From: Anaeramoeba flamelloides
Taxonomy: Eukaryota; Metamonada; Anaeramoebidae
Assembly: GCA_027625915.1 (NCBI GenBank)
Contig: JANTQA010000047.1
Location: 18,538,001-18,602,000, forward strand
Length of the DNA: 64,000 nucleotides
Reading direction: 5' to 3'
The position numbers and the translations under genes were made by a program. Below are positions 1 through 10,790 of the stretch, in pieces; within the stretch, counting starts at the first letter, position 1; every line of letters starts with the position of its first letter. The notes under the pieces are model-generated. The model was not told where the DNA came from. It worked only from the letters and a program-made list of their open reading frames with translations, and ran no database searches.

Positions 1-1927
1 ATTTACTTTTTTTCAAACATGAGAAAATAATAAAAAAAACACTATTGATAGTATCGAAATATTGTATTTTCATTTTATTTACTTGTAAGGAAGTAAGCAC
101 ATTTTCCAATTTTTAAAATTTTATATTGTGGTAACCTTACTGTTATTAGATTCTTTGAAGTGTGTGTGTGGGGGGGGGGGGTACTGGAAAAATATCCAAG
201 GGGTTTATAAAGCACAAAATATTTGTCATATTTTCCTTCAATTTGAAATTTTATCAAAATTAAATGTTGATGTTCAATTTTTTTTAAAATCAATATGTAA
301 AATACCCAATCAGTTTTAACCCAAAAAAATATCAAATAAAAATAGTATCAGATATATGTTTTATTTAATTATGTTAATGATTTGTATACTAACAAATTAC
401 CTTGTAGTTAAGTTAATAACAATTGTTTGAATAATATTTATGGAAATTTAAAATATTTTATTAGAATTAAGAATAATCAAGATGTAGTAAAAAATTTTTT
501 GTGTTTTTTTTTTTTGAAATAATGTTGTATCCAATCATTAATTTTCTTATAGGTGTTTTGAAAAATAAAAGTAGCATTTTTGATGTAATAGATCACCAAA
601 TATAAATATCCCTTTTTTTTTAATAATATCTACTTTGTTTTTTTTTTTTTTTTTTCTGTTCCAAAGTGTGAATAGTTATAGGAAACTATACTGATGTTTT
701 TATATATTATAATCAAATGGAAAGACAAAATTTAGGTTTAATTGATTTATTTCATCTATTTTTAGATTTTAGTTAAATAATTTAATTATTTTTAAAAAAT
801 AATCAATACAATTTAAATTTTCAATATTCCCAGAACATCGCAAATATGGGTAATCTAATGAATTCTAATTATTTTTTGCTAAATAAGGTTTTATATCTAA
901 ACCTGTATTTTGTTTACTTTATTTTTTCAAGTGTAGGATTTCTTTCGTTTGTTTTAGCAATTTAGTAACTAAAATTGAAAGTTTATTTTGTTATATTTAA
1001 TTATCAAAATTTAATAATAAACCATTCTTGTATTATTTGTACATATTTCATTTAAAAATTCTAAGTGTCCTATAATCTCCTCGAGTTCTTTTATACAATT
1101 TCTCTTGAAATAATGATAAAAAATTGTTTTTTTTTTATTCTTTAAAAATTTATAAATGCTAATTGTAATTTACATTCTGAGCATTTGATATATTTAAAAT
1201 ATTGTATCCGCACTGTTACTAAAAAATTTAGAAAAAATATCTTCCAGTTTTTAATTCGAATTCCTATTTGTTATATTTTTCATCAGAATAGAATAAAAAT
1301 GGGTAAAGGATCTTATTATTTAATTGTGATGTAACATTATAAAATGATGTACCCTTTGGAATATTCTTTATTGTGGATTATTGTTAAAGTCTAATTATTG
1401 AATTAAAGTAAAAGGTTATTGAATCAAAATGTTTATTGTATTATTGGCATTTGATAGTATTGTCAGATCGGTATTAAAACATTTACTATATATTGAAAAA
1501 TATATTTAACAAAATTTTCTTTTTGTTCTTGAGAAAAGGGTAGGGTGGTAAAATTATAGAAAAAAATATTTTTTTACCAATTTTTTGAGTAACTAAGGCG
1601 AATTAAAAACCAAATCAATGGTGATGTACATCCGATCTCGAAAAATCCGCAATGAAAAGTGTTTTTATTTTTATAAAATTATTTGTAAATGGGCATACGC
1701 ATTTTTTGGGTTTAATTTCTCGAAAATTATTATATAAAATATAAAATGTAAGTTTCATAACATAATTTTTGGTTAATTTTTGCTATCTTATGTTTTTTTT
1801 TTTTTTTTTTCATTTTTTTAATAATTACTTTTATCAAAGAAATTTGATAAAATTCATAGTCTATCAAATTTAGAGAATTATATAATACCCATAAATTATA
1901 CTATTTCAGATTACGTTGGTAATGTTA
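1..1927. other. Intergenic, no gene seen
   Basis: A+T-rich spacer at the left edge. The only reading frames are under 90 codons, resemble nothing and are not preserved. Apart from a short GT run followed by an uninterrupted run of 12 G at 170-181, poly-T tracts and small palindromes, I see no feature. Confidence 0.7.
161..181. repeat. (GT)n-G12 simple repeat
   Basis: A short alternating TG run passes directly into 12 consecutive G. Long G homopolymers are striking in such A+T-rich DNA. It lies in non-coding sequence. Confidence 0.9.
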
Positions 1928-2633
1928 ACTCTTTTTCAAACAAAGGGGTACACCTCTCAAACCATCCATGTAGTTGAAATTGGTTTTAATAAGATAATTT
2001 GTTATTGGTGATTTTGATTTTAATTATTCTTTTTTTTTCATTTTTTCTTTTTTTATTTTTGGATATTGAACAGTTGGAAAATGAAAAACCAAGATAAGAA
2101 GAGATCAATTTGTAAATAATCTGACAGTATAAAAATGGAAACAGTTTAAGTATGATCATGAATGAGTTAGATGTGGGAATTAAGAAAGACCATTATTGGA
2201 TTAATACATGTAACAAAGAGAAAAGGGAAAATAAAGAAAAAAACAATTCCAACAAAATACCCAGACGGATTTTGACTTTATCTTTAAAATGGGACTTTAA
2301 AGAACAAAGGTTTGACGTATAAAAAATTATCAATAACTTGTAAAGAAATTTTTCCCAATTCAACATATCGAAAGTTGTTATTGGTTTGATAATTTTTTTT
2401 CTTTACAATTTACAAAACTGGATTTCTCTATTCAAATAAAAGTGCACTCAATTTTTAAAATATTGAATTTTTATATTTCTTGTTTACTTTTAATGAGTTT
2501 TAAATATTCGTTTAAGTGTTTTTTTTTTTATGTTTTAAAGAGTTTCTTAGATTTTATAATGGTACTACAATTAACTTGATTCAATTATGAAGAATTACTC
2601 AAAATTTCTAAGTCCTTTTATTTGAAAAAGAGT
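1928..2633. mobile_element. 0.7 kb TIR element, family 1, copy A
   Basis: This block is alignable over its whole length with 25904-26584. Both copies begin ACTCTTTTTCAAACAAA and end with the inverse (TTTGAAAAAGAGT), and a TA lies just outside each end. This is the layout of a plain DNA transposon or its MITE, with imperfect terminal inverted repeats of about 20-25 bp. Copy A has no useful reading frame and is diverged from copy B by many substitutions and small indels, so it is an old, inactive copy. The superfamily is not assignable by eye; the TA target would fit Tc1/mariner-like or other TA-targeting groups. Confidence 0.7.
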
Positions 2634-2639
2634 GTATTT

Positions 2640-4514
2640 TAACCAAAATTTTTTTTTTAAATTGAAGAAATGTAAGAAGTTGAAATAGATAATTGGAAAC
2701 AAATTATTTTTTAAAAAATTTTGATTTTTTGGGATTGAAAATGCATTTAAACATAATTTTTTATGATTTTTTAGAATTTATATCCTATGTATTTTTTTTG
2801 AGATTTCGATTTTGAGTTAAGTTAATAAATAAGTATTTTTTTTTGATATTTGAATTTTATTCATTGTCGATTTTTAAGTTTTTTTTTAGTTTATATCATT
2901 TTTCAAATGAAATTTTTATTAGTTGGATTTTTTGACAATACAAATAAAAAATGATTAAAATTTTCAATGTTAATTGGATCATGAAATAGTGATCATATAT
3001 CTAATTTGTTATTTTTACCATGTAAATTTTAAGTATTATGATCCTGAATTTTTTTTTGTTTTGTTTTATGGTTTTTTTCAACTTAAGCAAAGTATAATTT
3101 GACAATATCATTTTGATTGCACGTTGCAATCTGTTTTGGAGCAGATCCGCACGTGTGACCTGATACTTTTAGGATAAAAGTTCAAACTGAACTGTATAAT
3201 TCTGTAATCCAATAATATTAATATTTCACTTTTACAATTGGAACTCTGGGTGATTATTTTATCCTTGTAACTATTTTTAATATGTAATATTAATGAAAAT
3301 GGTTTTCATTTTATATTCCAATGAAGGATAATTTAAACAGTGAAAATCTTTCAATTTAAAAAAATTTATAAAAGATACTTTTTACTGTTATTTACATGAT
3401 AAATTTTGAAATAATTTACATTGCATTTTCCTGATTTTCTTTTAAAAATAGATTTGTCCAGAAGTGGATTCGAATTTATCAGCAGATTTGAAAACTGAAT
3501 AAAAAAATGATATGAAATGTTACCCCCTTTAACATACAAATACAAGTCTAATAAATTCTATTTTTTTTGTTGATTCTCTATGAAATATATTTGGTATTGA
3601 AGTCTCAAAGAGTTAACTAAAATCAAAAGCACTACAAAAATAAGATAGTTTATTGAAAAATGACTACATATTGGGATTGTTTAGTGTCCTTAAAAAAATA
3701 AAAATAAACAAAAGTTTCTCTCCTTTTGTAATTATTTACCTTCTTTTCACAACCCATGAGTAAGTGTTCATTTTGTTTCTTAATTTTTGATTGATCAAAA
3801 CAATCTGATCAATTTATAAACAGAAAGCTTGGGTTTTTTTTTTTGCAAGATCTTGTGAATAATAACAATACACAAAGTTTCTTCAAAACACGCACCCTAT
3901 CAAAATTTAAACAACAATATCTTTTTCTGAAAACCTTTGAGGAGATCGTTTTTTTCCAGAAGAAAAATTTGTGAAAAAATCAACAAGTTTTTGAATAACA
4001 CACAGACAAAAACCCAATCTTTTTAAACCAATAGGTTTTAACAAAGTATTTTTCGGATGCGAAAAAAAAAAAATTGTTTTCACAAAAAAAAAAACTATTT
4101 TTTCGAAAGTTCCAGATCAGATTTCTGTAATGACAAACTAAAAAGAAATTTTCACCATTAACAGTGAGTTACCAATTCTTTGAAGAGTTATTAAAAATTT
4201 GAAAAATCTGAAAAAAAAAAATACGTTAGCAAGGATCATCACCAAGAGATTGGAATTTTTAAAAACTATTTATGATTCAACAATCTATAAGATCGAATAC
4301 ACGTCACCTTAATTTGGAAACCCAAACCAAAGCCAAAGAAGAAAACAAAAACAATTTTGGTAAGAAGATTTAATTCGAAACCGATCCATTTTTTTGACTT
4401 TTTTTTTTTTTTTGGAATTTCTTTTTATTAATTTTTTTTCCAAACAAAAGAACAAAAAGAAATTTTCTTTTTATTTCAAAATTTGAACAAAAAAGAATTT
4501 TAACGACTTTTCCG
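2640..4514. other. Intergenic 5' flank of the Myb-like gene
   Basis: No coding potential seen. The sequence is A+T-rich with one conspicuously G+C-richer stretch near 3118-3175. The last few hundred bases before the start codon at 4515 are A-rich and contain poly-A and poly-T runs, as in the upstream regions of the other genes here. Confidence 0.6.
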
Positions 4515-7433
4515 ATGACAAACATAAACGAACTCACAGATGAAAATTTAAACAAGAATTTCGATTCTCAACAAAATATCCAAACAGAAACTACCCCAAT
4601 TACAGAAGAGAAAAAGATCAGCACAATTACCGAAGAAAATTTAGACAATTCAAATCAAGAAAACCAAAAAGTTTCACAAACAGATGAAGAAACAACAAAG
4701 ACCAAAATTAATTTGGACCCAACCATAACAAACAACCAAATGCAAACTGAAGAATCAGTCCCTCTCTCAACAAATGAAAAAATAGATTCAGACAACCAAG
4801 AAGAACTTAATAAAGAAAAAGAAATAGTGAGTACCGAAACAAACGAAATAACAGAAACTGAAGAAAATGGATCAGAAAAAACTGAAAAACCAGAAAAACA
4901 AATTTTACAAGAGAAAGAGAACGAGAATGAGAAGGAAAAGGTAATTACTGAAAAAGAAAAAAAAATCATGGAAACAGAACAAGAAAAAGAAAACAAAGCT
5001 GGGAATGAAAGCGAAAAAGAAAAGGAAATTAAAGTAGAAACGGAAAAGGAAAAAGAAGAAGAAAAACCACAAACTAAGGAATTAATTGAAGAAGAAAGAG
5101 TAAAAGAAAAAGAAACAAAAGAACTACAGTTGGAAACAACTGCAAAACCTGAAGAAAAGGAACAAGAAATGAAAATTGAAAACGAAATTAAGGAAGAAGT
5201 AAACACCCAAATAATTGAAACAGAAAAAGAAACCGTAAAAGAAGAAATTAATGATAATGAAATAATAAAACAAGTAGAAACAGAAACAGAAAAAGAAAAA
5301 GAAGAAGAAAAACCACAAACTAAAGAATTAATTGAAGAAGAAAGAGTAAAAGAAAAAGAAACAAAAGAACTACAGTTGGAAACAACTGCAAAACCTGAAG
5401 AAAAGGAACAAGAAATGAAAATTGGAAACGAAATTAAGGAAGAAGCAGACACCCAAATAATTGAAACAGAAAAAGAAACAGAAAAAGAAGAAATTAAAGA
5501 TAATGAAATAACAAAACAAATAGAAACAGGAAAAGAAAAAGAAAAAGAAAAAGAACCAGTTACCCAATCAAAAGAAGAAGAACAAATTAAAATAGAACAA
5601 CCACAACAACAACCTTTAGCACAAGAGGAAAAAATGGAAACAACAACCCAAGAAATTAAACCACAAACTCAAGAACAACCCGTTCCAAATGTACAAGTCA
5701 AAGTAGAAAATGAAACTAATCAACCAGAAACAGGAACCCAAGAAAATCAAGTACCATTAGCCAAACCAATTAATTATAATAATAGAAGAACAAGAAAAGT
5801 ACCACTAACAAAATTCAAAACAACATCAGAAGAAGATAATAATGATAATAACGATAATGATGACGACAAAGATCCTGAGTGGCAGATAGGTGTAGCCATT
5901 GAAAGTGAATTTTCAAGCACAGAACCAGAAGAAGATCTTACAAAGAACGAATCTTCAAGTGAAAAACATTCAAGAAGATCGTCCTCAAGAAGAAGGTCAA
6001 GGCGCAAATCGAGGTCAAGGCATCGACATAAAAGAAAGAGAAAAAAATCCCACTCGAAAAGAAGGCCATCACCAACGTCTGATAAAAAAAAATTGAAACG
6101 ACCAAGGGGAGCACCTAAGGATTTTGATTATTGGTGCTATGAAAAGCAAAGAGCATACCTGAGCTATGATACAAACAAAAATTCATATTTTTTTAGATTT
6201 AATGAAAAAGGAGAAAAAAAAAAAGTTGGTCCATGGAGCCAGCATGAAGAAAAGCTCTTTTTAAAAAGATGCGAAGAATTTGGTGTTGATAAGGATTGGG
6301 GATTATTTTCAATGAAAATACCAGGAAGAGTTGGCTATGTGTGTTCAAATCATTTTAGAAAATTATTGTTAGGAAACGCACAATTTAGGAAAAAATATGG
6401 GCAAAATTACGAAGTTAAAGACGGTAAATTAGTTTATAAATCAAATGTGAAAAGACAAAGAAGGAGCACACAAAAATCTAACTTTGAAGAAAGGCCCAAA
6501 AGAAAAAGAAGTTTAAATAAGGGATCCAAAAAACGAAGAAGAAGAGATCGAGATCATGATCATGATCGTGACCGCGAGATGAAATCTAGAAAGAGTAAAG
6601 ATCGACGTAAAAGAAAGGAGAAACATCATCGACATAGTAGAAATGGTAGCAAAAAAAGAGACAAATATGATAGCGAATCAGAAGAATATCATAATAAAAT
6701 GACAAGTAAGCACCACAAAAATAAAAGAGGGCTCTCATCAAAAAAGGACAGTGAAAAGAAATTACACTACTATGAAGAAAGGGAATCACAAAAATTGAAT
6801 AAAAAAAAAAAAAAGGATCGAGAAAGGAAACGAAATCGAGAAAGAGAGAGAAACGAAAGAAGAGAAAAAAAAGAGAAAAGATCATCATCGAAAAAAGGTG
6901 GCATACGGGGCAGCAAAAGTTCAAGACATGAAAAGGATCAAAGACATAGCAGTAGCAAAAGGCAAAAGCGTTACAGCGACGAAGAGTCGGAAAAAAGTAA
7001 TCGCGATCGAGAAAGAGGCAAGGGCAAAGATAAAAGCAATAAAAAAAGAAGGCGATATTCAAAACGCGAAGAAAAAGAGAAAAGAGGCAAAAGACAAAAA
7101 AATAGAAGGGAAGAGCAATCCAAAAAAAAAAGTAAACGATCATCATCATCAAGAAGAAAGAAGAATAAATATTCTGACTCAGACCAGTTAGATTCTGATG
7201 ACATTAATAACTCCTTTAATGATATTTCAGATATCGAATTCGATAACTCTTCATTATCAGATGACATAAGTCTTTCTTCGGATTCAGATAATGACAAATT
7301 AAATTTTGATGATGATAAACATGGCTATGGAAATACCGATTCTTCAGATCAAAAATTCGATAACAATTCTTTTGATTCTTTCGATTCAGACGAAGACGAA
7401 GAAGAAGATGAAGACGAAGAAGATGATTACTAA
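4515..7433 (+). CDS. Myb/SANT-like domain protein with KE-rich and RS/KR-rich arms
   Basis: A complete single-exon frame of 972 residues starting at ATG. Residues 1-400 are low-complexity Glu/Lys/Thr/Gln, with an in-frame tandem duplication of 82 residues. About 480-530 is an Arg-Ser/Lys-Arg basic stretch. The only globular-looking part is about 530-640. It contains GPWSQHEEKLFL at 572 followed by WGLFSMKIPGRVGYVCSNHF, which is the Trp-spaced helix pattern of a Myb/SANT-like domain, with IPGRVGYxCSN as the recognition-helix segment. Residues 640-885 are again KR/RS-rich, and 887-972 form a Ser/Asp/Glu acidic tail. Myb/SANT domains bind DNA or histone tails, so a nuclear chromatin, transcription or splicing-associated role is inferred; RS and acidic tails also fit. 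The partner and target are unknown. No close named orthologue is recognised. Confidence 0.75.
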   Translation: MTNINELTDENLNKNFDSQQNIQTETTPITEEKKISTITEENLDNSNQENQKVSQTDEETTKTKINLDPTITNNQMQTEESVPLSTNEKIDSDNQEELNKEKEIVSTETNEITETEENGSEKTEKPEKQILQEKENENEKEKVITEKEKKIMETEQEKENKAGNESEKEKEIKVETEKEKEEEKPQTKELIEEERVKEKETKELQLETTAKPEEKEQEMKIENEIKEEVNTQIIETEKETVKEEINDNEIIKQVETETEKEKEEEKPQTKELIEEERVKEKETKELQLETTAKPEEKEQEMKIGNEIKEEADTQIIETEKETEKEEIKDNEITKQIETGKEKEKEKEPVTQSKEEEQIKIEQPQQQPLAQEEKMETTTQEIKPQTQEQPVPNVQVKVENETNQPETGTQENQVPLAKPINYNNRRTRKVPLTKFKTTSEEDNNDNNDNDDDKDPEWQIGVAIESEFSSTEPEEDLTKNESSSEKHSRRSSSRRRSRRKSRSRHRHKRKRKKSHSKRRPSPTSDKKKLKRPRGAPKDFDYWCYEKQRAYLSYDTNKNSYFFRFNEKGEKKKVGPWSQHEEKLFLKRCEEFGVDKDWGLFSMKIPGRVGYVCSNHFRKLLLGNAQFRKKYGQNYEVKDGKLVYKSNVKRQRRSTQKSNFEERPKRKRSLNKGSKKRRRRDRDHDHDRDREMKSRKSKDRRKRKEKHHRHSRNGSKKRDKYDSESEEYHNKMTSKHHKNKRGLSSKKDSEKKLHYYEERESQKLNKKKKKDRERKRNRERERNERREKKEKRSSSKKGGIRGSKSSRHEKDQRHSSSKRQKRYSDEESEKSNRDRERGKGKDKSNKKRRRYSKREEKEKRGKRQKNRREEQSKKKSKRSSSSRRKKNKYSDSDQLDSDDINNSFNDISDIEFDNSSLSDDISLSSDSDNDKLNFDDDKHGYGNTDSSDQKFDNNSFDSFDSDEDEEEDEDEEDDY
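5040..5531 (+). repeat. In-frame 246 bp tandem duplication
   Basis: Two adjacent copies with a 246-bp period (82 codons): the CCACAAACTAA landmark starts at 5067 and again at 5313. The copies differ by only a few substitutions, so the duplication is recent relative to the surrounding low-complexity drift, and it keeps the frame of the Myb-like gene. Confidence 0.9.
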
Positions 7434-9162
7434 TTTGTGTTTTTTTTTTTTTTTATAATGATTTTTTATATTATTAATCTTATTATTTTTTATTCCCACT
7501 CTTTTTCATTTTTAACAATATTTTTTTTGATTAAAATTTTTCTAATTTTGATAACTACTTGGATTTTATTGATCAGACAAATTTTAAATTATTCTTTAAT
7601 TATAATTTTTTTTTTTTTTAAATTCCCTTTAGAAAATAATTATAAAAGTCAATAAAGATAAAATTATAATATATAAATATATATATTTATAAACATTAAG
7701 TGATTTTTCACCAATAAAATATTTTTTTTGAGATTAATATCATCTTTTTTTAAAAAAATTACTTTCTGTAAACTTCTTTTTACAAAATATATAAATAAAG
7801 ATGTTTTTTCCTTCAATAAAATATTTATATTAATCTTTAACCCGGTTAAAATTGATAAAAACATGTAAAGAATGAGAATTAATTTTCTGGAAAGAATAAT
7901 CCATTTAAAAGAGTTAATAAAACTTTTAATTGTGAAGTTATTTGTCTAATAATCCTTATTTTTTTTTTTTAAAAATCTTTAGGAGATTGTTCTGATTTCT
8001 AATTTAAAAATTAGAGATATATTCATATCATTATTTTTTTATTAAAGGCAAGGAAAACCCATTTTTTAATTAATTCAAATGACAATAAAATATTTAACAA
8101 TTCCTTGATACATAAAAAAAAAAATAATAAATAGAATAAGATTTTTGGAAGAAAAAACGGTAGTAAACTTTGAATCTTTAAAATAAAAAAGTAGTTTTTA
8201 TTAAAATAATTTAAGGAAGTAGTCATTTTTGAAAATAAAATGAAATTTTGTCAAGATCTCCAATTTTTTATTTTGTAATTTATGTTTCGACTTATGAAAT
8301 GGATGAGTTCGCCCCATTTAAACAATTTATTGATTTGAGTCTCTTTTTTGAAATTCAAAATTTACATGTTTCCAATATAAAACGAAAAAAAGTAACCTAT
8401 TATTTTGTTTAAGAATTAAGTTAATTCTTGAAAATGGGAAAACAATTTTTTTGTTTTATGTTGGAAAGTATTGATTTTGAAAGCAAATTATTTATTTGGT
8501 TTCTTTTTCTTTGATTAATATTTCAATTCAAATCTCAGCCAATAAAACTAATTGTGGTATAGGTGATTCAATAAATGAATATCCGGTAGAAGCTTAACTA
8601 CATTTTATCAATTAAATTGAGATCTATTAAGCAAAAAAGTTTTTTCTTTAAGGTTTTGAAAAAGTTGTTTTCTGATTTACATAAAATGAAAAAAAATTTA
8701 AAAAATAATTTTCAATTTTGAAAAATTTTTTTAACAAATTGTTTGGTCTTATTCACAAGAATCCTTATAACAATTCAATTCATTTTTGGCAGAAAAAAAA
8801 ATGATTTTGAATCTTGAGGAAAAAATTAATTAATTCCCAAATATCTTGTAGAAAATTTTATTTTGAAAAATCGATTTTTGTCTTAATACAAAAACAAAAT
8901 TTCAGAGTAAAATTTGTACATGACTTTAAATATTTGATAATTATAACTATTTTTCTTAAAAAAATACAATTATTTTTTAATCCGTTGAATATATCATTTT
9001 TTTCGTTAACCAAAAGTTTTATCTCAAAAAAGAAAAAAAATCATTATATTAATATTACTGGTAACAAAGATATGTTATAGTATAATAATGATCAAAATTG
9101 CAATAAAAGGGGGAAAAACCAGATAAATTGTGAGAAAAAAAAAAAATTTAATAGTTTTTTTT
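7434..9162. other. Intergenic, no gene seen
   Basis: Spacer between the Myb-like gene and the LINE fragment. T-rich 3' flank immediately after the stop, then A+T-rich sequence with short unconserved frames only. Confidence 0.6.
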
Positions 9163-9173
9163 TTTATTGTAAT

Positions 9174-9491
9174 TTAAGGGAGGAGTTTAGAATTCCTCTT
9201 GTTTGCCCGAATTCCTAAACTTGAATTTAGAAATCGTATAATAGATTCAAACATAGTCTTATTATCTACTAAAGCTAATAAAGATATTGAATCTTGTTTA
9301 TTAATAATATTATAAATATTATTATTATTTAAAATAAGTGAAAAATTATTTTTTTCTAATTCAGAAATCCAGATTTTCCGATTATTTTCATAGGCTGGGC
9401 AGTTCCAGAGAAAATGATCCAAATCTTCAATGATATCCAAATCTTTATTTATTTTACACAATTGACAAAATTGTGATTTATTTTTGTTCAT
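9174..9491 (-). pseudogene. LINE C-terminal CCHC-finger segment
   Basis: A frame of about 105 codons containing C-x2-C, a spacer, H and C (CQLCK ... DHFLWNC), the zinc-knuckle-like motif that ends many LINE ORF2 proteins, followed by a conserved FESIIRFLNSSLGI block. The same block recurs in a second element fragment at 31430-31700, which confirms that it is repeat-derived and not a host gene. Confidence 0.85.
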
Positions 9492-9572
9492 AAAATAAGA
9501 ATATCTATTAAGATAATTTGTATAATTTCTTAACTTTAGAATAGAAGTTGAACCCTTCCATTTTAAATATTT

Positions 9573-10409
9573 TTACTGTTTGTTAATATTTCCCTGCATC
9601 AAAATTATTTTCAAATACTTTTGTACTTTCCAACTTGGACTATTTTTTAATTGATTAATTCTGTAAACTTCGAGTTCAGATTCTAATTCTTTTAAATTTC
9701 GAGCTTTCCAATTAATGTTTTCTGTTTCTTTTTCTCTGAAGGGGAGAAGATTTATTAATTTATCAAATCCCAAAATTTTTAATTTTTGAATTAATTTGAA
9801 TATTCTTTTATAAATTGTGATTCTTGCCAAATCAATTTTTGCTTCATTTTTATAGATAAGTCTTGGGGAATGTGGGTTTATTAAAAGCGATTCTGTGATT
9901 TTCTTATTAATCCAAATATCAATTTTTTTGAAATCAGATTCTGTAAAGTCAAATATCTCCAACCCATATAATATTTGACTATGTAAAACGGCTTTAAAGA
10001 ATTGAATTTTTAACCCATTAGAAAAATTCCTTTCTTTAAAAATATGTAGGATTTTTTCAAAATTATTATTGACCTTATCAAAGTTAAATTTTAGATGAGT
10101 TTTTTTATCTAACCAAATACCAAGATATAAAATTTCTTTTGGTATTAGGGTTTTTTTTGTTTTATCATCATTTGGATTCATTCCAAAATCTTTTATTATT
10201 TTATATATTTTTTGTAATTGATAATTTATTTCAATCATTGATCCTTTCATTATTAATATCAAATCATCAGCAAACATCTTTACGTTTATTGCTAGTGAAT
10301 TGATTTTTTCTAAAAGAAAATGAGAAATAAAACCAAATAATAGAGGAGATAATGGATCTCCTTGGTAAACACCTATTCCTTCCTTTGAGTAATAAGCAAG
10401 TAGAAACAT
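9573..10409 (-). pseudogene. LINE reverse transcriptase, palm and thumb part
   Basis: An open frame of 278 codons. The palm motif GVYQGDPLSPLLF is followed by FADD, then LYLGIWLDKKTHLKF, the L-G-x-x-hydrophobic block seen after the catalytic box in non-LTR reverse transcriptases. The C-terminal part is helix-rich and leads towards the CCHC finger in the neighbouring frame. It is only part of a polymerase: the fingers block lies in another frame just upstream on the same strand. In an intact relative it would copy element RNA onto nicked target DNA. Confidence 0.88.
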
Positions 10410-10790
10410 TTTTTAAAATTTCATTTTTGATAAATTTTTTTAATTGAGTGATAAATCAATGAATGATGAATAGAGTCAAAACATTTTTTGAATATCAATT
10501 GTAACTATATATACATTTTCATTTTTCTTTGTTTTTTCTATAATTTTTTTATATTTATATAATAAATTCAAAACAGCAATCCGTGTATCTAATTTTTTCT
10601 TAAATCCAAATTGTTTTTTTGATACTATGTCCCAAGAATCTTGTATCCCAGCATATAATAATTTAAGAAAAAATCTTGGGAGTGTTTTGTTTATGGAAAT
10701 GGGTCTATAATTAAGTGGGACCCCAAAAAATTTAATAGTTTTCTTTTTCAGAAAAAATGGAAAAAAAAATTGATCTCACTAAACTAATTT

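Larger units (their letters stand above)
9163..10790 (-). mobile_element. 5'-truncated LINE (non-LTR retrotransposon)
   Basis: Read on the minus strand, this is the 3' part of a non-LTR retrotransposon. A first open block (about 10770-10460) carries NYRPISI and QFGFKKKLDTR, the early reverse-transcriptase fingers motifs. The next frame carries GVYQGDPLSPLLF and the catalytic KMFADDLIL. A final frame carries a CCHC finger (CQLC, then H and C of DHFLWNC), the usual LINE C-terminus. The blocks lie in different frames, with breaks near 10470 and near 9560, so this copy is dead. No endonuclease domain is seen upstream, consistent with 5' truncation. The 3' end has a small hairpin and an A-rich tail. 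The clade is not assignable by eye (L1, Jockey and R1 types all share these motifs). Confidence 0.88.

Noticed and set aside
4655-5452. Long Ser/Phe-rich minus-strand frame of 265 codons
   Set aside because: Exact antisense shadow of the KE-rich arm of the Myb-like gene; purine runs leave the opposite strand free of stops.
6586-7152. Phe/Leu-rich minus-strand frame
   Set aside because: Antisense of the KR-rich part of the Myb-like gene; apparent membrane character is an artefact of Lys/Arg codons read backwards.
9163-10790. Retrovirus-like or LTR element as the source of the reverse transcriptase
   Set aside because: The motifs (GVYQGDPLSPLLF, FADD, C-terminal CCHC, A-rich tail, 5' truncation) are those of a non-LTR LINE; no long terminal repeats, protease, integrase or capsid sequence is seen.
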